64,000 nt of DNA, taken from Candidatus Zhuqueibacterota bacterium. GTDB lineage: Bacteria; Zhuqueibacterota; Zhuqueibacteria; Oceanimicrobiales; Oceanimicrobiaceae. Below, in pieces: positions 17,587 to 26,309 of this stretch. The notes beneath the pieces were generated by a model. That model saw only the letters and a program-made list of their open reading frames with translations. It was not told the DNA's origin and searched no databases. Position numbers and translations under genes: made by a program. The DNA lies in contig JAJDAF010000058.1 of the NCBI GenBank assembly GCA_029261995.1, positions 171,546-235,545 on the forward strand, written 5' to 3'. Each line of letters starts with the position of its first letter. The first letter of the stretch is position 1.

Positions 17587-19671
17587 TTGCAAAAATCGAA
17601 ACGACTCAAGAAAGAGCTGTCCCTGTTCAAAGTGTATGCGCTCGCAACCGGTGCGACTTTGAGTTCCGGCTTCTTTTTGCTGCCGGGATTGGCTGCTGGC
17701 GCCGTCGGTCCTGCGGTGATTGTAAGCTATCTGATTGCGGCTCTGCACCTCATACCTGCCGTTTTCTGTATGGCAGAGCTTTCCACCGCCATGCCTCGCG
17801 CCGGCGGGCTCTATTATTTTGTTGATCGCAGCATGGGCCCGCTCATGGGCACGATCGGCGGTTTGGGCACCTGGTGTGCTCTGATTCTGAAGACCGCCTT
17901 TGCGCTTATCGGCATGGGAGCCTATGTCGGACTTTTGCTACCAGACCTGCCCGTCGTGCCACTCGCGGTTGCCCTTGCCGTACTGTTCGGCTGGATCAAT
18001 TTGTTTGGCGCGAAAAAGACCGGCGGCTTTCAGGTCGTGCTGGTTGTGGGACTGTTGGGCATTTTGGGCTGGTTCATGGGGGAAGGTACGATGCACTTGC
18101 AGAAAGATCATTTCAGCAACTTCTTTGGGGCGGGATTTGATTCCATTTACGCAACCTCCGGCCTGGTCTACATCAGCTACGTCGGTTTGACAAATATTGC
18201 CAGCGTGTCTGAGGAAGTGAAAAACCCGGAGCGAAATTTACCACTGGGCATGTTTCTGGCCCTGGCAACAGCAATCGTGATATATGGATTGGGCACCATC
18301 GTGATGGTCGGCGTTCTGCCGTTGGAAGCTCTCATGAATAATCTGACTCCGGTTTCAGCGACGGCCGAAATACTTGCCGGACGAACCGGTGCGATCGTCC
18401 TCACCGTGGCGGCAGTGCTGGCATTCTTCTCTGTCTCAAATGCGGCGATTCTGAGCGCATCGCGCTACCCTCTGGCAATGAGTCGCGACCACCTGCTGCC
18501 TCGTTACTTTCGATTCTTGAGCAAGCACAGGACCCCAAAGGTGGCCATTTACGCCACGGTTGGCGCAATCATCTTCTGCCTGACCGTTCTCGATGCAACC
18601 AAAATCGCCAAGCTTGCCAGCGCATTTCAATTGCTGCTTTTCGGTTTGAGCTGCCTCGCGGTCATCATCATGCGTGAAAGCCGGATTGAGTCGTACGACC
18701 CCGGTTACCGGTCGCCGCTTTACCCCTGGATGCAAATCGCCGGGATGGTAGCCCCGATCTTTTTGATTGCGGAAATGGGTTGGCTGCCGAGCCTGTTCAC
18801 GGTTGGCCTGGTTGCAGCGGCGACAGCTTGGTATTTCAACTACGCCAGCAAGCACGTCGTGCGCGACGGCGCCATCTATCACTATTTTGCCCGCCTTGGC
18901 GAGCGACGTTTTGAGGGGCTGGACCGCGAGCTGCGCGGCATTTTGAAAGAGAAGGGCCTGCGCGCCGAGGATCCTTTCGATGTGGTCATCGCCAGAGCTG
19001 ACTTCCTTGAAATGCCGGGGGAGTGTTCATTTGAGCAAGTGATAGAGGCTGCCTCAGATATCCTGGCCCAGCGTCTGCCCGCGGCCAGCGGCTTGTTCAG
19101 GGAGAGTTTTTTGCAAGGCACTCGGGTTGGCGCCACGCCGGTCTCGCACGGCGCCGCCCTGCCGCACATGCGTATGCCCGACCTGCACTGGCCAGTCATG
19201 GTTTTTGTGCGAGCGCCGAACGGTGTGATCGTCGATGTAGATGACGAGTTTTTGGGAGACCACGCTTCCGTGGAACCGGTGCACGCTTTCTTCTTTTTGG
19301 TCAGCCCGGAAGAAAATCCCGGTCAGCATCTACGTTTGTTGGCCCAAATTGCTGGCGAAGTCGATGACGATGAATTCATGCCACGCTGGCTCCGCGCCCG
19401 CGATGAGCATGACATCAAGGAATTGCTGCTGCGTCATGAGCGGACGTTGTTTGTGCGACTCAAAGCGGAGAGCAAGGCCCCGGATTTCGCTGGCCGGGCA
19501 ATTAAAGATCTCGACATGCCGGAGGGGTGTCTGATCGCGATTATCCGTAGGGCCGGCGATATCGTCATCCCGCGAGGCAGCACAGTTTTGCGGGACGGTG
19601 ACCATCTCACGATTATCGGGGAACCGGAAGGCATCCAGGTTCTGCATGAGCAATTTGGCCACGACCGCTAG
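17587..19671 (+). CDS. APC-family amino acid transporter fused to EIIA-like and TrkA-C domains
   Basis: The 694-residue frame starts at TTG 17587. Residues 10-420 are an APC permease with about 12 membrane segments (TGATLSSGFFLLPGLAAGAV at the first helix; LAFFSVSNAAILSASRYPLA in the middle). Residues about 470-620 resemble a PTS EIIA type-2 (fructose/mannitol) domain, with His527 in the motif GAALPHMR where the phosphorylated His is expected. Residues 627-690 form a TrkA-C domain (DLDMPEGCLIAIIRR, GDHLTIIGE), which usually binds a nucleotide or other small ligand. Both soluble domains suggest allosteric control of transport. The transported amino acid is unknown. Confidence 0.88.
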   Translation: MQKSKRLKKELSLFKVYALATGATLSSGFFLLPGLAAGAVGPAVIVSYLIAALHLIPAVFCMAELSTAMPRAGGLYYFVDRSMGPLMGTIGGLGTWCALILKTAFALIGMGAYVGLLLPDLPVVPLAVALAVLFGWINLFGAKKTGGFQVVLVVGLLGILGWFMGEGTMHLQKDHFSNFFGAGFDSIYATSGLVYISYVGLTNIASVSEEVKNPERNLPLGMFLALATAIVIYGLGTIVMVGVLPLEALMNNLTPVSATAEILAGRTGAIVLTVAAVLAFFSVSNAAILSASRYPLAMSRDHLLPRYFRFLSKHRTPKVAIYATVGAIIFCLTVLDATKIAKLASAFQLLLFGLSCLAVIIMRESRIESYDPGYRSPLYPWMQIAGMVAPIFLIAEMGWLPSLFTVGLVAAATAWYFNYASKHVVRDGAIYHYFARLGERRFEGLDRELRGILKEKGLRAEDPFDVVIARADFLEMPGECSFEQVIEAASDILAQRLPAASGLFRESFLQGTRVGATPVSHGAALPHMRMPDLHWPVMVFVRAPNGVIVDVDDEFLGDHASVEPVHAFFFLVSPEENPGQHLRLLAQIAGEVDDDEFMPRWLRARDEHDIKELLLRHERTLFVRLKAESKAPDFAGRAIKDLDMPEGCLIAIIRRAGDIVIPRGSTVLRDGDHLTIIGEPEGIQVLHEQFGHDR

Positions 19672-19736
19672 GATGGTTCAGGGTTTTTCCCGAGCCACGT
19701 GTAACACCATTAGGACATCTCATCTTTTCGCGACTC

Positions 19737-20060
19737 ATGAAGAAAAAGACCAGATTCGAGGAAGCTGATTTTGTAGCGCGTTGGATTGCCGGTGAGCTAT
19801 CGCCGTCGGAATCTGCCGACTTCGAAGCCTGGATGGCTGCGAATCCGCGGCAGCAAGTGGTCTTCGATGAAATGCGGGAGTTGTGGAGAAGCTCCGGATC
19901 CATCATTCTGAAACAAGGCTTGAGTGCCGAAGCGCGCTGGCAGCGAATCCAACAGGCCACCGGCGCTTCTGACTCTGAAGAACCCACCACCGTCTCGCGC
20001 GGACCACGCTGGATTTCCTGGCTGCATCCGGTCTACAGCCGGTTTTTGCGGCTGTTCTGA
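19737..20060 (+). CDS. Stand-alone FecR N-terminal (anti-sigma) domain
   Basis: The 107-residue product has the cytoplasmic anti-sigma domain of FecR-type proteins: FEEADFVARWIAGELSPSES, then NPRQQVVFDEMRELW. It stops at about the point where the membrane helix and periplasmic FecR domain would start. No continuation was found in the other forward frames downstream, and the next gene runs on the opposite strand, ending at 20074. It could be a soluble anti-sigma factor for the ECF protein at 9648-10205 or a truncated relic. The hydrophobic C-terminus WISWLHPVYSRFLRLF may be the remnant of the membrane entry. Confidence 0.7.
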   Translation: MKKKTRFEEADFVARWIAGELSPSESADFEAWMAANPRQQVVFDEMRELWRSSGSIILKQGLSAEARWQRIQQATGASDSEEPTTVSRGPRWISWLHPVYSRFLRLF

Positions 20061-20073
20061 AGCTGCACGCATC

Positions 20074-20841
20074 TCATTTCTTCAACGAAGCTTTCGAAAA
20101 TTTGTACGTCGGAATCTCCACCTCGAATTGCACTGACTCCATCTCAATTTCTGTGCCCTTGCCTTTCTTCAGGGCATCCTTGAAGACCGCGTGCTTCAGA
20201 AACCAGCGCTCACCCACTTTCTGCGCTTCATCTATTTGCGTGGTTTTCAAGAGCTTTCCGCTCTTCGCGTAACGGTGCTCCTGGATAGGCAGATAGCGCT
20301 GCTTGTCCACCCAAATCTTACGGGTGTGATAAGCGATAGCCGTGCTGTTGGCTGTGAGTTGTACGACCCAGCACTCCCGTCCGAGCGTGCTGTCGGTTCC
20401 GGTCACTTCCGCTGTGTAGAGTTTGCGTAATTCCTGGTCTTCGAGCAGATCCTCGTATGAAAGGTCAGAGCCCATCACCGATTGCCTCAGCATGTGGCCT
20501 GAGATTCTGATGGTGCGATCAGTTGATGGCGAGTACGTCCAGAGTTGATTGTCCAGTTTCAGCATCTTGGTGCCTTTTTCGCGTGCCGGCGCCAGGTATT
20601 CTGTAAACGAACGCCTTGAGCCTTCGATCCAGGATTTGGCAATGAGAGTGCGACTGGAACGCCGGCCGTGAATCGTCATCTTTGAAATCGAGATGCGGTT
20701 GGCCGCGCGCAGGTTCTGGTCGATCCGGTTGAGAATTTCGTCACCAGAAGGTGTCTGGGTTGAGCCTGCGCTCACAGAAAAGAGCAGAATCGCGAGAGCC
20801 GTTACGCGAAACGAGAATTGTCGGAGGGTTGAGCGGTTCAT
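20074..20841 (-). CDS. LolA-like outer membrane lipoprotein-sorting protein
   Basis: ATG 20841 overlaps the stop of the upstream permease (ATGA), so it is chosen over the longer open frame to 21216. The 255-residue product has a signal peptide. It matches the LolA-like family often annotated as outer membrane lipoprotein-sorting protein: DEILNRIDQNLRAAN, KMLKLDNQLWTYSPSTDRTI, MGSDLSYEDLL and KIWVDKQRYLPIQEHRYAKS. The family has the LolA/LppX half-barrel that carries lipids or lipoproteins through the periplasm. It is the last gene of the TetR-OMP-ABC operon, consistent with a partner of the two FtsX permeases. Confidence 0.9.
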   Translation of the reverse strand: MNRSTLRQFSFRVTALAILLFSVSAGSTQTPSGDEILNRIDQNLRAANRISISKMTIHGRRSSRTLIAKSWIEGSRRSFTEYLAPAREKGTKMLKLDNQLWTYSPSTDRTIRISGHMLRQSVMGSDLSYEDLLEDQELRKLYTAEVTGTDSTLGRECWVVQLTANSTAIAYHTRKIWVDKQRYLPIQEHRYAKSGKLLKTTQIDEAQKVGERWFLKHAVFKDALKKGKGTEIEMESVQFEVEIPTYKFSKASLKK

Positions 20842-22112
20842 ACTTCCAACTCCTTGAACAGTTGTGATGTTTGACGTTTGTAAATGCCAATCCCCGAGAA
20901 AGTCGTGCCAAGCACGGTAGCGATCAGTCCAGGGATGAAGCCGATAACGTAGCTTCCAGGCGTGACCTGGGCACGGAATACGTTGTCCATAAATAGAGAT
21001 GAATTCTTGGAGAACGAACTGAAGTCGAGGCCGTGGTTTTGCAGGTAGGTCGAGATCGCCAGGCCAACAATCGTGCCCAGCGCGGAGCCGATTAGGCCGA
21101 GCATGAACGACTCCAGCAGCATCGCGCGGTAGAGGTGGCCCTTGTCTTCTCCTGTCGCGAGACGGACTCCGATTTCGCCGTAGCGCCGCAGGCTCGCCAT
21201 GAGTCCGGCGTTCCACAGCACGATAAACATGACGAATAGGAAGATTCCAACCACCAGGCTGAGCGCCATAACGATCAGGTCCAATAATTCGCCGAGGCCA
21301 TTTTGGTCTCGCAGCGAGAGCATGGTGTGGGAGAAGTCATCATCCGGATCGGAATGCTGCTGGTTGAATGCCATCTTCACCGCCTCGGTTCTCTCTTTCT
21401 CGAACTGGAGCGTGTCGAGAAACCCGAGAATCTCTCCCGCGGAGTTCTCCATGTCCAAGGCACGCTGAACATCCGAGATGTCTGCGATGATGGCGCCGCG
21501 GTCCATGGCGCTGATGCCGAAGACAACCGTACCGGCCACGGTGAAATTGTGCATTGCGACGCTGCCGTACATGGTCGTGCTCAGCAGTGTGGCGGTTTCG
21601 CCAATTCCGACGCCCAGTTTGCGGGCGAATTCATCGCTCATGAGGATTTCGTTGGCCTGATGCGGCAATCTACCGCGCACCAACGCTTGCTGTAGCTTCA
21701 GCAGGCGGCGCTCCGGGCTTGTGGCCGTGAATAAATCGAAGGCCATTCCGAATGCCGGTCCCTGGGCTCGCGTCTCGCCGGTGGAGTCAGGAACGTCGAG
21801 CAGGCCGCCAAAGCGAATACGTGCTGTCCAGACGATGTCCGGGAACTCATTGCGAAGTTCGACCAGGAGACTCTCGACCCCCGTGCAGGCCAGGTCGTTT
21901 GGGAATTGTTCTTCCTGCTCGGCGTAGGCCAGGGTCATGACTTTCAGGTGGCCGGTTTGGAATTTTGCGTTGACATCGAGCATGCTGTTCAGCACGCCGT
22001 AGAGCCAACCGTGCAGCATGACCGTGAGCGCGACGCCGGAAGCCACGGTGAGCAGCGGAAACAGGCTTCGCGAACGGTCTCGAAGCAAGCCTTTTAACAG
22101 AAAACCTATCAT
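20838..22112 (-). CDS. ABC transporter permease, FtsX/LolE type
   Basis: The 424-residue protein has an N-terminal membrane helix, a periplasmic MacB-PCD-like domain (about residues 50-260) and three C-terminal helices with the FtsX core (MASLRRYGEIGVRLATGEDK, then LGLIGSALGTIVGLAIS). It overlaps its neighbours on both sides by 4 nt, showing tight translational coupling. With the second permease and the ATPase at 23394-24116 it should form a LolCDE-like or MacB-like exporter that moves hydrophobic cargo out of the inner membrane. Confidence 0.92.
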   Translation of the reverse strand: MIGFLLKGLLRDRSRSLFPLLTVASGVALTVMLHGWLYGVLNSMLDVNAKFQTGHLKVMTLAYAEQEEQFPNDLACTGVESLLVELRNEFPDIVWTARIRFGGLLDVPDSTGETRAQGPAFGMAFDLFTATSPERRLLKLQQALVRGRLPHQANEILMSDEFARKLGVGIGETATLLSTTMYGSVAMHNFTVAGTVVFGISAMDRGAIIADISDVQRALDMENSAGEILGFLDTLQFEKERTEAVKMAFNQQHSDPDDDFSHTMLSLRDQNGLGELLDLIVMALSLVVGIFLFVMFIVLWNAGLMASLRRYGEIGVRLATGEDKGHLYRAMLLESFMLGLIGSALGTIVGLAISTYLQNHGLDFSSFSKNSSLFMDNVFRAQVTPGSYVIGFIPGLIATVLGTTFSGIGIYKRQTSQLFKELEV

Positions 22113-23284
22113 GTTATTTTGCCTCGTAGAGCGTCCGTCGGATTCAGTTTGGCAATCCTGCGGGTCGGGATGAAACTGACGACAGTGACGACCAGCATCA
22201 CCAAAGCAGTCGTGCCGACGACCATGGTCGTGCTGTAATAGGGATAGAGGGTGCGCCCGATTGCCAGACCAAATCCGGCTCCGGATTGTGGAATCTCAAA
22301 CCCATTTTTGGCAAAGTAGGCCAGCAGCGGGGTGCCGTAAATGGCGCCCAGGCCCGCGGCAAGAACGCCGTGCAGCATGCCTTCGAGGGTGAAAAGTTGA
22401 ATCACCTTACTGCGTGTCATGCCCATTGCAATCAAGGTGCCGATTTCTTTGCGGCGTCTGAAGATCGCCAGAATCTGAGTGTCGAAAATCGCGATCATCG
22501 CCAGGAAGAGCAAGATGACGTACAGCACGGAGCGCGCAATAAGTCTGGTCTTGACCAAATCGTGCAGGTCCTTGAGCAGGAAATCCAGGTTCATGAATGA
22601 CCAGCCGGCGACCTCGGGAGCCTGCGTCTGGTTTTTGTCGAGCACAACCAGCGTCGCCTGGTCCGGCATGTTTGTCATTTCCTGCAGAGTGCGCAATGGC
22701 AGCCAGACCTGACGGGTATCGACGGTTGGCACCGTTGTATTCATGATTTGCGTGATAACGATATCGCGCGCGTCGTAGGTGCCGTGGCGGTCCCGCCATC
22801 TCACGGTGACGTAGTCGCCAATGCCGAGGTTGCCGCTTTTCGCCATTCTGGCGCCAATCAACGCCTGCGGAGTCTCAGCGGTTGCATCCAGGAATCTGCT
22901 GGGAATCTCCAGGATTGTTTGGTGCGGGTCAATGCCTCTAAGCGTGACGGGCAGGATGCGGCCATCCGGGTAAAGCGTTCCGGGGGCCGCCAGAATTGCG
23001 GTTGCTTTTCCGCTGGAGATCAGATTGGCCAGCGCCTCCGGAATTTCTGCGTGCGCGTCTTGCAGGGTGAAGGGGTCATAGGGATCGTATTCGCCTTGCC
23101 AGTACTGTCCGCCGCCAAGTTCAGCATCGATCATGGCGGTGCTTGCCTGCTGCAAGAGCCCGCGGTTAAAGCCGACGGACAGGATGATTGCGACGAAGGC
23201 CAGCGACAGTACAATTACGTTAAGCCAGGTTCTGAGCCCGGCGCCGAGGATGTTGCGGACTGCGAGTTGTGGGATGAGTATCAT
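22109..23284 (-). CDS. ABC transporter permease, FtsX/LolC type
   Basis: The 391-residue protein has the same layout as its downstream partner: one N-terminal helix (LRTWLNVIVLSLAFVAIILS), a periplasmic domain with DPYDPFTLQDAHAEIPE, and three C-terminal helices with the motif FRRRKEIGTLIAMGMTRSKV before VVTVVSFIPTRRIAKLNPTD. This RRKEIG...GM...V pattern is the FtsX/LolC signature. Two different permeases and one ATPase is the arrangement of LolCDE, though which lipid or lipoprotein is handled is unknown. Confidence 0.92.
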   Translation of the reverse strand: MILIPQLAVRNILGAGLRTWLNVIVLSLAFVAIILSVGFNRGLLQQASTAMIDAELGGGQYWQGEYDPYDPFTLQDAHAEIPEALANLISSGKATAILAAPGTLYPDGRILPVTLRGIDPHQTILEIPSRFLDATAETPQALIGARMAKSGNLGIGDYVTVRWRDRHGTYDARDIVITQIMNTTVPTVDTRQVWLPLRTLQEMTNMPDQATLVVLDKNQTQAPEVAGWSFMNLDFLLKDLHDLVKTRLIARSVLYVILLFLAMIAIFDTQILAIFRRRKEIGTLIAMGMTRSKVIQLFTLEGMLHGVLAAGLGAIYGTPLLAYFAKNGFEIPQSGAGFGLAIGRTLYPYYSTTMVVGTTALVMLVVTVVSFIPTRRIAKLNPTDALRGKIT

Positions 23285-23393
23285 GGTTTACTACCTGCTT
23301 TCGTGAGTCTGGAAACCGTGCTGAGTGACGTTTCTCTTCAGAACCACCGGTTTCGTTCCTGGCTTGGGCCGATGTCTATTGACAGCTTCGATT

Positions 23394-24116
23394 TCACTGT
23401 AACTCGGCCTCATGCTTCCGGGCTTCCGCCTCCGAATCTTCTACGACCCTGCCATCTTCCAACGAAATCTTTCGTTTTAGATACTGAATGACCTTTTCAT
23501 CATGAGTTGAGAAGATGAAAGAAGTCTTCAGTTCTTCGTTAAGCTTCACCATGGTTTGCAGCACATTGTGTGAGTTTTTCGCGTCGAGGTTGGCCGTCGG
23601 TTCGTCCGCAAGCACGATGGCCGGGCGTTTCACCATGGCCCGGGCGATGGCGACGCGCTGGCTTTGTCCGCCTGACAACTGACTGGGGCGGGCTTTCGCC
23701 TTGTCCAAGATTCCGACCCATTCCAGTGCTTGCCAGACTGCATCTTTGCGCTGCGATTTTGGCATTCCCTGCAAGAGCAGGGGGAATTCCACGTTCTCGA
23801 AAACCGTGTAGACCGGCAGAAGGTTGAATGTCTGAAAGATGAAGCCGATGTGCCGGTTGCGGAGCGCTGCCGCGGCTTTGTGGCTGGCGCCATCGGACGG
23901 CTGGCCCATGACGGTTATGTTTCCGCCCGTGGGTACATCAAGCAGGCCGGCGATGTTGAGAAAGGTTGTTTTGCCCGAGCCGCTCGGGCCGACGAGACCG
24001 GCGAACTCTCCTTCGCGGAAAGAGAGATTCACTTGCTCAAGCGCCACAACTTGCTGCTGCCCCATCGGAAAGGTCTTGCAGAGATGGCGAGCTTCGATTT
24101 GAACTGAATCCTGCAT
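23394..24116 (-). CDS. ABC transporter ATP-binding protein (LolD/MacB type)
   Basis: The 240-residue ATPase has Walker A GPSGSGKTT, Q-loop in FQTFNLLPVYTVFENVEFPL, signature LSGGQSQRVAIARAMVKRP, Walker B ADEPTANLDAKN and the H-loop STHDEKV. The LLPVYTVFENVEFPL region is typical of the LolD/MacB/FtsE group that works with FtsX-type permeases. It lies 9 nt after the outer-membrane protein gene and 109 nt before the first permease. Confidence 0.95.
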   Translation of the reverse strand: MQDSVQIEARHLCKTFPMGQQQVVALEQVNLSFREGEFAGLVGPSGSGKTTFLNIAGLLDVPTGGNITVMGQPSDGASHKAAAALRNRHIGFIFQTFNLLPVYTVFENVEFPLLLQGMPKSQRKDAVWQALEWVGILDKAKARPSQLSGGQSQRVAIARAMVKRPAIVLADEPTANLDAKNSHNVLQTMVKLNEELKTSFIFSTHDEKVIQYLKRKISLEDGRVVEDSEAEARKHEAELQ

Positions 24117-24125
24117 AAGTCTCCT

Positions 24126-25286
24126 TTAGTGGTTGAATACCGCGATGAGTTGAATGCCCTTGCCCTGTAGGCCGCCGGACTGCTGGCCCCCGAGCAAAAT
24201 TGCGTTTGCATCGTCGGGATTCCAGAAAGTATTGAGATAGAAATTCCAATTGTCGTAGGCCCGTCCCCAACTCAGGTAACTGAATGTCGATTGACTGGCC
24301 CAGTCATGAACGACAATGGCCGCCAATCGGTCAAGAAGGCCAAGACTGTAATCTGCCATGAAAGCGCCAACATTAGCAGTCTGCTCATTGCCAAACAGAT
24401 TGTCCGCCAGAGCCAGATGTAGATGTTCTGCCATCACATGCAGACCGTTTCCGAGGGGGAGCGTATAGTCTGCCCCAATTGTGTACGTTCCGCGATATCT
24501 GATCGGCGGCGCCTGTTGCGCCACCAGGGTGGGCAATTGCGCATCAAGACGCGTGATCGTCCCTTCGAACCAGATGCCGATTTCAATATCCCACTTGCCG
24601 TCGAGACCCAGCCTGTCCTCGTTGGCCGCTGGAAGTGCAAGCGCGGCCAGGGCGGACTGAGACTGGAAATCGGCTTGGCGGTGGTGGTAGGTCAGGGCGA
24701 CCTCTCCCGGGACAAGCGGGTGCTGAATTCGCCCGCCGTATTCGATAGATTTTTTCTTCGTCGATAACAGCTCGAGACCTTTGGGGTCGTTGTTGCCGTA
24801 CAGTCCCCAAAGCCAGATGTTGGCGTTGTTGACAAAGTAGTAGCGCGCCAGCAGGCCATAAACGCCGTCGGTAATCTGCAACGGATCGCGTGGGTCGAGG
24901 CGGTCGAACCAACGCAGCGGTCGCAGGAGAAATGCCGGCCCGAAATTGATTTTTTGCAGGCCAAGCCGCAGTTCAAACTGTGACGCGGAAAGCCGCGCAA
25001 AGAGACGGTAAGTTCTGACGTCTGCGTCGTCTGCAAGGTCGTCGGGCGCCCCAAATGTTGCGGCGCTGACTGCATTGAGAGCGACTTCAGCATCGAGCAT
25101 CTTCGTCCCCGAAAGAGCATGCTGTGCGGAAAACGTTGGGATGTAACGTAAGCCAAACTCGCTGTCAGAAAATCCGCTTTCCTTGAAGAATGACCAGCCT
25201 GAAAGTTGCCCGCCCAGTTGCGCGGGTTGCGCCTGTGCAAGACCGGCGCTGAGTATCACTCCTGCCAGAATGGTGATGGATTTCAT
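24126..25286 (-). CDS. Outer-membrane porin-like protein
   Basis: The 386-residue product has a signal peptide ending AQAQ and alternating strand patterns throughout, rich in Trp and Tyr (RLGLQKINFGPAFLLRPLRW; RYYFVNNANIWLWGLYGNND; GEVALTYHHRQADF). It is likely an outer-membrane barrel. ATG 25286 overlaps the stop of the TetR gene by 4 nt. In this operon it may form the outer exit of the ABC system. No named family was recognised with certainty. Confidence 0.82.
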   Translation of the reverse strand: MKSITILAGVILSAGLAQAQPAQLGGQLSGWSFFKESGFSDSEFGLRYIPTFSAQHALSGTKMLDAEVALNAVSAATFGAPDDLADDADVRTYRLFARLSASQFELRLGLQKINFGPAFLLRPLRWFDRLDPRDPLQITDGVYGLLARYYFVNNANIWLWGLYGNNDPKGLELLSTKKKSIEYGGRIQHPLVPGEVALTYHHRQADFQSQSALAALALPAANEDRLGLDGKWDIEIGIWFEGTITRLDAQLPTLVAQQAPPIRYRGTYTIGADYTLPLGNGLHVMAEHLHLALADNLFGNEQTANVGAFMADYSLGLLDRLAAIVVHDWASQSTFSYLSWGRAYDNWNFYLNTFWNPDDANAILLGGQQSGGLQGKGIQLIAVFNH

Positions 25287-25972
25287 GACTCGAAGCCCCC
25301 CAAAAATGGCTCAATCATGTCGGGGCTCATGATGTGAATCGAGCCATCGGGGGCGCCGAGAATTCGATTCACCGCCTGCTCGTAAGCCTGGCTGCGTTCC
25401 AGGAGGTGCCGTTTGTTTTCCGCCGTCGGTTTGGCCTGCAGCAGCAGCCGGGCGACCGCATCGAAGAGATGGTTCGTGAGCCCCATAATCATCTCGGCCG
25501 CATACTGAGCGTTGCTGGTCGTGAAATGTCCTTCGGAAATTCCCTGCTCGATAATCTTGGCGAATATCGGTGCGACGGTGTTCATTCGAATCTTGCTGAG
25601 TTTGTCTCGCAGGACCGCGTTTTCGTCGGCGTAAAGGGCGCGCAGCAGCATCATGAACACCTTCTTGTGCGCCACTTTGTACTGACCACTGACGGCGTGC
25701 GCTTTGTTCATTTTGTCGATGGCGTCCAGATTCGGATCTGACAGGACAGGCTCGATCTTCTTCAGCATCGACCTGACCTGCCGCTCCAAAAGCTGATCAA
25801 GCAAATCAGTCTTGGAAACAAAGTAGTGGTAGAAAGTGCCTTTGGCCACACCCACCGCTCGGATGATCTTGGCGATGGATGTCTTTTCGTAGCCTTCTTC
25901 ATAGAAGAGCGTCTGTGCTACGTCAAGCAGCTCATTTTTCCGTTCGTCGTGTTCTTTGACGACGCGTGTCAT
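25283..25972 (-). CDS. TetR/AcrR-family transcriptional regulator
   Basis: The 229-residue protein has the TetR helix-turn-helix at about residues 10-55 (LFYEEGYEKTSIAKIIRAVG, then VAKGTFYHYFVSKTDLLDQL) and an all-helical C-terminal ligand domain. It is the first gene of the operon running down to the LolA-like gene, with ATGA overlap to the next gene. A perfect palindrome at 26012-26028, 40 bp upstream of its start, is the obvious operator, so autorepression is expected. Confidence 0.95.
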   Translation of the reverse strand: MTRVVKEHDERKNELLDVAQTLFYEEGYEKTSIAKIIRAVGVAKGTFYHYFVSKTDLLDQLLERQVRSMLKKIEPVLSDPNLDAIDKMNKAHAVSGQYKVAHKKVFMMLLRALYADENAVLRDKLSKIRMNTVAPIFAKIIEQGISEGHFTTSNAQYAAEMIMGLTNHLFDAVARLLLQAKPTAENKRHLLERSQAYEQAVNRILGAPDGSIHIMSPDMIEPFLGGFES

Positions 25973-26309
25973 GGCTTTTCCTGCTGGAAGTTCAGTAGGA
26001 TTACGCTTCAGACCGACCGTCGGTCGGTTGCTCTTTCGCTCTTACGCCGGTACCCGGAATAGGTTTCATTTTTGTCGAAAAGGCGATAGGAGTGGCTTTG
26101 AATCAAGCATCGCCGGTTCAGGCTAGACCGAAGCGTCAAAAGTGGCAGGATGGGACTGACGAAGCCGAGGACAGAGCTGAGCAGAAGAAATGTGGGAATG
26201 GTCATATAATTTCGACTGTGGAATGTTGCCACTCTTCCGGCTTCCGGTCATTCTAAGAATCCGCGCCACGAGCACTCGATGGGAGTTTTGGAGTCAACAA
26301 CGAGCCAGG
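25973..26309. other. Intergenic region carrying the TetR operator
   Basis: These 337 bases lie between the DAO oxidase stop and the TetR start. Apart from the palindrome at 26012-26028 no gene or strong terminator was identified. Confidence 0.5.
26012..26028. promoter_or_regulatory. TetR-type palindromic operator
   Basis: The sequence ACCGACCGTCGGTCGGT is a perfect inverted repeat of 8-bp arms around a single central base. It lies 40 bp upstream of the TetR start at 25972. The size, symmetry and position are typical for TetR/AcrR operators. Confidence 0.8.

Noticed and set aside
20842..21216. N-terminal extension of the LolA-like frame
   Set aside because: It overlaps the permease gene; the ATGA overlap at 20841 and the signal peptide fix the shorter start.
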